A stretch of DNA of 64,000 nucleotides from Rhynchopus sp. YZ270_cl-10 (lineage: Eukaryota > Euglenozoa > Diplonemea > Diplonemida > Diplonemidae): contig OZ037838.1 in assembly GCA_964035575.1 (NCBI GenBank), positions 620,001 to 684,000 of the forward strand, in the 5' to 3' direction. Below the pieces are notes generated by a model. It was not told where the DNA came from. It saw only the letters and a program-made list of their open reading frames with translations, and did not search any database. The position numbers and the translations under genes are program-made. Shown here in pieces: positions 59,873 to 64,000 of this stretch; within the stretch, counting starts at the first letter, position 1, and each line of letters starts with the position of its first letter.

Positions 59873-61020
59873 GTGTTATTATTTTTGAACCAAAAATATG
59901 CGAATGAGGAACACTGTAATTAAATTGAAACGGGAATGATACTCACATCATCTTTCTATTCACAAAAAGGGGGAAAAGGGGAAAAGGAAAAAAGAAGGAA
60001 GAGGGAAGAGGAAAGCCGATTTTAAAAGACTGAGACATGTACAGAACACAATGGATGAAGCGATACTGTCGAACTGCGTCACTGTGTATCCAAGAAAAGT
60101 GCTGTTCTGAACAACGGGTAGAGGAAAAAAAACAAAGGAGAAAAACTTGAAATATGAATCTGCCTGTTGCATGGACATCATCAATAAACAGGAGGAAGAA
60201 AGAAAAAATAATGCGAAGTGTGATCTTTGAATGAACAAGTATTTGTTTTCGTTTTTTTTTCATTTTTCTTTTTGCCTTTTTGCCTTATCTTTGCTAGAAA
60301 TTGGCCGTAGTGTGTGTGTCAAACAGATTCAACACATAGTACTTTTTTCGGCTATTCAACAAAAGCAAAAGGGTAGGGGGGGAAATACTCTAGAAAGTTT
60401 TACAAAGATCTTTGTTGAGGAATGATGTCATTTGATTGCCAGATTTTTGAAAAGGAGGGGGGAAAGAAAGTTGGTGAAATATGCACAATCGTGAACATAT
60501 TTAAAACAAAAATTTGTAAGATGAATGTGTCTCTTGTGCACAACACACACACCACACACATCTTTAAAAATAAAAAGAAACAGGGTTTGGTAAGACGAAC
60601 CGAAGCTTCACATCAAGGATATCTCTAAATCCGACCCTTTTTGGCCAAATTCCGAAATCCAAATCCAAAAAATTCCCTGTTTTTTTGATACAGTTTTTGG
60701 GCTGTTTTTTGACTTTTTTGCGGGAAAATTTTTTTTTTCCCCCCACAAAACTTTTTCGACATGTTGACAGGGCTCTTGCCAATCACCCCTTTTGGCCAAA
60801 ACGGGGTGATTTGGGGTCCCGAGCTTTCCCCCCGTAAAAGCGGTCGCTGCGAGCGCGTCGCGCGCGCGACTCCCTGCCAGTGCTGGGAGGTGAGGCTTCT
60901 TCCCTCTGATGCACAAAATCGTAGAAGGCTGGTGGGGAGAGTGAATCACGATCCATCGTGGGTGTCAGCCTTATCAGTAACCTCAGTACATTTATGTAAG
61001 AAAAGGTAGTCAAGGCACCC
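59873..61020. other. AT-rich DNA without genes
   Basis: AAGATGA-type repeat at 60514-60550. A GC-richer patch at 60810-61010 contains a GCG-rich run (GCGCGTCGCGCGCGCG) but no supported frame. Bases 60630-60760 are homopolymer-rich. Confidence 0.45.
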
Positions 61021-61217
61021 AAAGGTTCCTGGCGAAGCCACGGTACGCAACATTTCTAAAAAATGTTGACATAAAATGGCACTGTCGTTGGTAATTAGCA
61101 TCAGGAAAATGCCCGCGCGGGAAATCGGCGCCTCAATACATTATTGCCATCAATTTTGATTCCATATTTTGCTAAAGCGAAAGCTTCTGGCGAAGCCACG
61201 GTACGCAACATTTGAGA
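61021..61217. repeat. Partial hAT-like core repeat
   Basis: Two copies of GGCGAAGCCACGGTACGCAA about 162 bp apart, with TTGACATAAAATGGCACT between, as in the elements at 44630 and 52907. The outer ends with inverted repeats are missing. Confidence 0.65.
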
Positions 61218-63000
61218 TCTCCTCCGTCTTCCAACCCTCATAATTGAATGCGATTGACACGTCTTCTCCTTCTTCTTGTGCACAACCTCAAATGTCTCCG
61301 ATGCTGGACGTTTGACTGCAACTGACACGAACATCTGCACCCACAACAACTACAGCAACTGTCTGCAGGACCAATTTTTTTCTCGAAAATCCGAGATTTT
61401 TATTTTCCCCCCCCTCACTTTTTTCACTTATTTGATCGCGTTGATCGATCGCATCCCACAGGCGAAACTCTCTGGGGGTGGGGTGGGGTAGAATGTACCT
61501 GAAATTGCTGTAGGGAAAAACAGGGAATTTTTTTCAGGGATTTTTTTTATTTTCCTGAAATCCATATCCAAATCCACAATTAGAAAAATCCCTGCTTCAC
61601 ATGCTTTAAAAAAAAAAGTGAAGTTGATAGTGCAAACGACTCTAGGACGTAGGTACTGAAACAATAAAGAATTGTAGAAGTTTCGACACGTCTTATTTTT
61701 AAAAAAAATAAAAGCAAAACAAAAACAACAACAACAAAAAAGGGGGTTGACTTGAAATACAAATCTCTCTTGTGACAGAGCACCTAAAAAAACCAAAACA
61801 AAAACGATACATTCAAACTTTCAATTCACAGGGAAAAAAAGAAAGTATTGAAGTTACCAAGAGCTCTCTGGGCTAAACGCCAGACCGAGCTCCTAACAGT
61901 TGCAGACACTTTTATTTTTTTTCCTGACACAAACTAACCCACTCTGAGTTGTATCTACACAAATTCTCTTTTATTGAGTCGACAATCATCTGCGTTGGTC
62001 AGGTCGCCCGAAGGACGTTGTACTGCACACTGCACATCTCATACCACATAACAGCTTTGGGCAAGGGATTTTTTCTTTTTTCTTTTTTCTTTTTTTCTTT
62101 TTTGGGGAAGAAAAATGAGAATTGGGGTATGGAGGTATAGTGAGAATGGAGAACGGGAAAAAAAGGGGAGGGAAATGCACAGACAAAAGGGAGGGGGTGG
62201 CAGGGGGGAGAGGGAAGGGGTAGAGGTTAGTACAAACAGGTGAACAGGTGGTGAAAGACAAAAAAAAGCACCGATACAACTGTGTGAAGCAGGGGTTCTT
62301 TTTAGAATAAGTAAAAGAAACGAAGGCTTATCCGGGACTGCCAGAAAACCATCAATTTCACGGCTAAAGGGGCAAAAAAAAAAGAGTTTGTATATTTTCT
62401 GTTTTCCCCCCTTTGCTTTTGCTATGTCGACCATCGCCTAAAGCACCCATCTTGGGAAACTCGGGGGCTGTACTCAAATATTCGCCGAAGCTTTTTGTAC
62501 TACAAGGGATGGACGCGATTTCGTCCTCAACCCACAGGTTGTTTTTATGGGGAAAAAAAAGAGCTTAGTAGTCCACACATTAGTGTCTTTATTGTATTTT
62601 TCATTCAAAAAAAGAATTTGGAAGAAGAAAAAAAAATGGTTGGATTTGTGGAAATCCAAGAACAGTACTTGCTACCAGAGTAGAAGCCAGCGGACAATAA
62701 TCATAAAGAGCTGCAGCTGGTTTGTGTATGAAGCGTATCTTACGCAAAGAAAGGGGCATGAGGCACCGCTAAGCTTGAGACCAGTAAATGAACAGAAAGG
62801 CAAAAATCACAAAAAGAAATACTAACTCTGAATAGGTAAGTAAAAGAGGAGGAAAAAAAGGTTTGGTTTCGTTGCTCAATTACCCTGTTGGAGGGGTGAT
62901 TGGCGACCCGTATCTGAGGAACTATTTCTCCTTTTAAGCTACGCTTTTGTAGGTATTAAAAAAAGAACGTTGAACGATGAATACTGCCTTGCGTGCATAC
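61218..63000. other. AT-rich DNA without genes
   Basis: Includes the third 41-bp repeat (61618-61658). Purine-rich run at 62095-62230 with AGGGGAGGG-type text. No frame has support. The last eight bases (62993-63000) are the left target duplication of the next element. Confidence 0.45.
61618..61658. repeat. 41-bp dispersed repeat, copy 3
   Basis: GTGAAGTTGATAGTGCAAAC then GACTCTAGGACGTAGGTACTG; the first half is fully conserved and the second half has five changes. Confidence 0.65.
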
Positions 63001-63633
63001 CAGGGTGTTTCCTAATTTTGGAAATTTTCCGGAAAATTCCGACATCCGGAAGCAAATTTTTTCCCTGGAAAAAAAGTGGGTTTTCAGCCCCAAAACATGC
63101 CGCAATTGGTATTTCCGGAATCCGTCCGCGCTGTGGTGGGGTCACTTTGCCGAAATGGCCAAGTTCTTGGTTTTGGTCAAAATGAGTGTAAGGAAAAGGG
63201 GACCAGGTAAATCCCACAACCCAGATTTTCTCTCCCTGATCCTGAAAACATGAAAATGCCCGAAAACACCGGCATTTGCATTTTCGGAATCCGTCCGTTC
63301 TGTGGTGGGGTCAATTTGACGAAATGGACAAGTCCTTGGTTTTGGTCAAAACCCGTCAGTGTAAGGTAAAGGGGGCCAAGTGTTTTCCTGTAGAAACTGG
63401 TAGGAACAGGCAGCGCCGCAGGCGCACGGTACCCAACATCGGTGAAAATAAAAATTCCCGAAAACTGCTTTATTTGAATGATTGGAGCGATCCAGAACAG
63501 CGAACATACTTTTTTCGGGAAAATACCAAAAAATAAGCACTTTAAATACGTCCCTAATTTTTTCCCGCAATTTTTTTCCCTGGCCATTTTTTTCCAAATC
63601 CCCGGAAGCGGAAGCAAATTAGGAAACACCCTG
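63001..63633. mobile_element. hAT-type miniature element, family 2, full copy
   Basis: 633 bp with 18-bp inverted ends CAGGGTGTTTCCTAATTT. Exact 8-bp target duplication GTGCATAC at 62993-63000 and 63634-63641, which fits the NTNNNNAN preference reported for hAT. Two internal copies of a GGAATCCGTCCG...GTGGTGGGGTCA block (about 63117 and 63286) and a GCGCCGCAGGCGCACGGTAC core. No transposase frame. Confidence 0.88.
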
Positions 63634-63641
63634 GTGCATAC

Positions 63642-64000
63642 ACATCAAAAAAAAACAAAAAAAAAAGGGGGCAGCAAGAGGCAGTACCAGTGGCGCGGCT
63701 ACCAATAACTACTATGTAGTCAGCGTCACGCCTACCATGGTAGGTTACAGTGGAAAAAAGGGGGGGCTGTTTCAAACAGAGACATTGTCACTGAAAAACA
63801 CACCACAGCATTCGTGGTGAACATGATAGAATATTGACCTATCTGGTAAATTGTCAGTTCCCGATTTTTCTGGGATTCACACCATACGTTTAAAGAGCGG
63901 GAGGGATAAGGGTTGCTTAAAGGGAGGGGGGAGAATTGAAAATTATAGTCGCATAATCGCACGAAAAAAAGATAAGTCGTTAATTTGATAACATGCGAAC
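63642..64000. other. No gene seen
   Basis: AT-rich end of the window with A and G runs (63650-63672, 63755-63768). An imperfect palindrome surrounds CACGCCTACCATGGTAGG near 63727. No supported frame. Confidence 0.4.

Noticed and set aside
1-64000. tRNA, rRNA or virus-like genes
   Set aside because: No convincing cloverleaf, rRNA core, or polymerase, capsid or integrase text was recognised by eye; a covariance and profile scan would be needed to exclude small or diverged cases.

Overview
This window looks like nuclear DNA of a unicellular eukaryote. It has long GC-rich genes separated by AT-rich DNA full of poly(A)/poly(T) runs. The gene families are eukaryotic: a voltage-gated K+ channel with a likely GT-AG intron, a kinesin-like protein, an ankyrin protein and ubiquitin-like/beta-propeller proteins. 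There are hAT-type miniature transposons, a satellite and a 1-kb heptamer array. I cannot assign the lineage. No tRNA, rRNA, CRISPR array or virus-like element was recognised.
Layout. Bases 1-1340 are degenerate satellite DNA. Bases 1408-1741 hold two dispersed modules (A and B). Bases 2000-4985 are GC-rich with decayed minus-strand coding traces. A broken 3' end of the main family lies at 5156-5390, followed by a kinesin-like gene at 5835-7232.
From 7.8 to 43.1 kb runs the dominant feature: a head-to-tail array, all on the minus strand, of 18 loci (19 units) of one gene family. Each unit has an N-terminal ubiquitin-like domain of about 72 residues followed by a WD40-type beta-propeller. The ubiquitin-like part is almost invariant, while propeller loops vary strongly and are shuffled between copies. 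One locus is an in-frame fusion of two units and one carries a frameshift. An ankyrin-repeat gene (28.8-30.5 kb) sits inside the array. Most linkers keep a pyrimidine tract ending in CAG upstream of the start codon.
Bases 43.1-47.4 kb are repeat-rich. A Kv-type potassium channel follows at 47.45-48.75 kb, with a proposed 11-nt first coding exon at 49.02 kb. A perfect 7-bp satellite occupies 49.9-51.0 kb. From 51 to 64 kb I see no convincing gene, only AT-rich DNA with hAT miniature elements bounded by exact 8-bp target duplications and several families of short dispersed repeats that keep stem-loops while their stem sequences change.
Every convincing gene is on the minus strand. The array is best read as a fast-diversifying set of recognition or adaptor proteins with a fixed ubiquitin-like head and variable propeller loops. 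That role is inferred from architecture and is not shown by the sequence.
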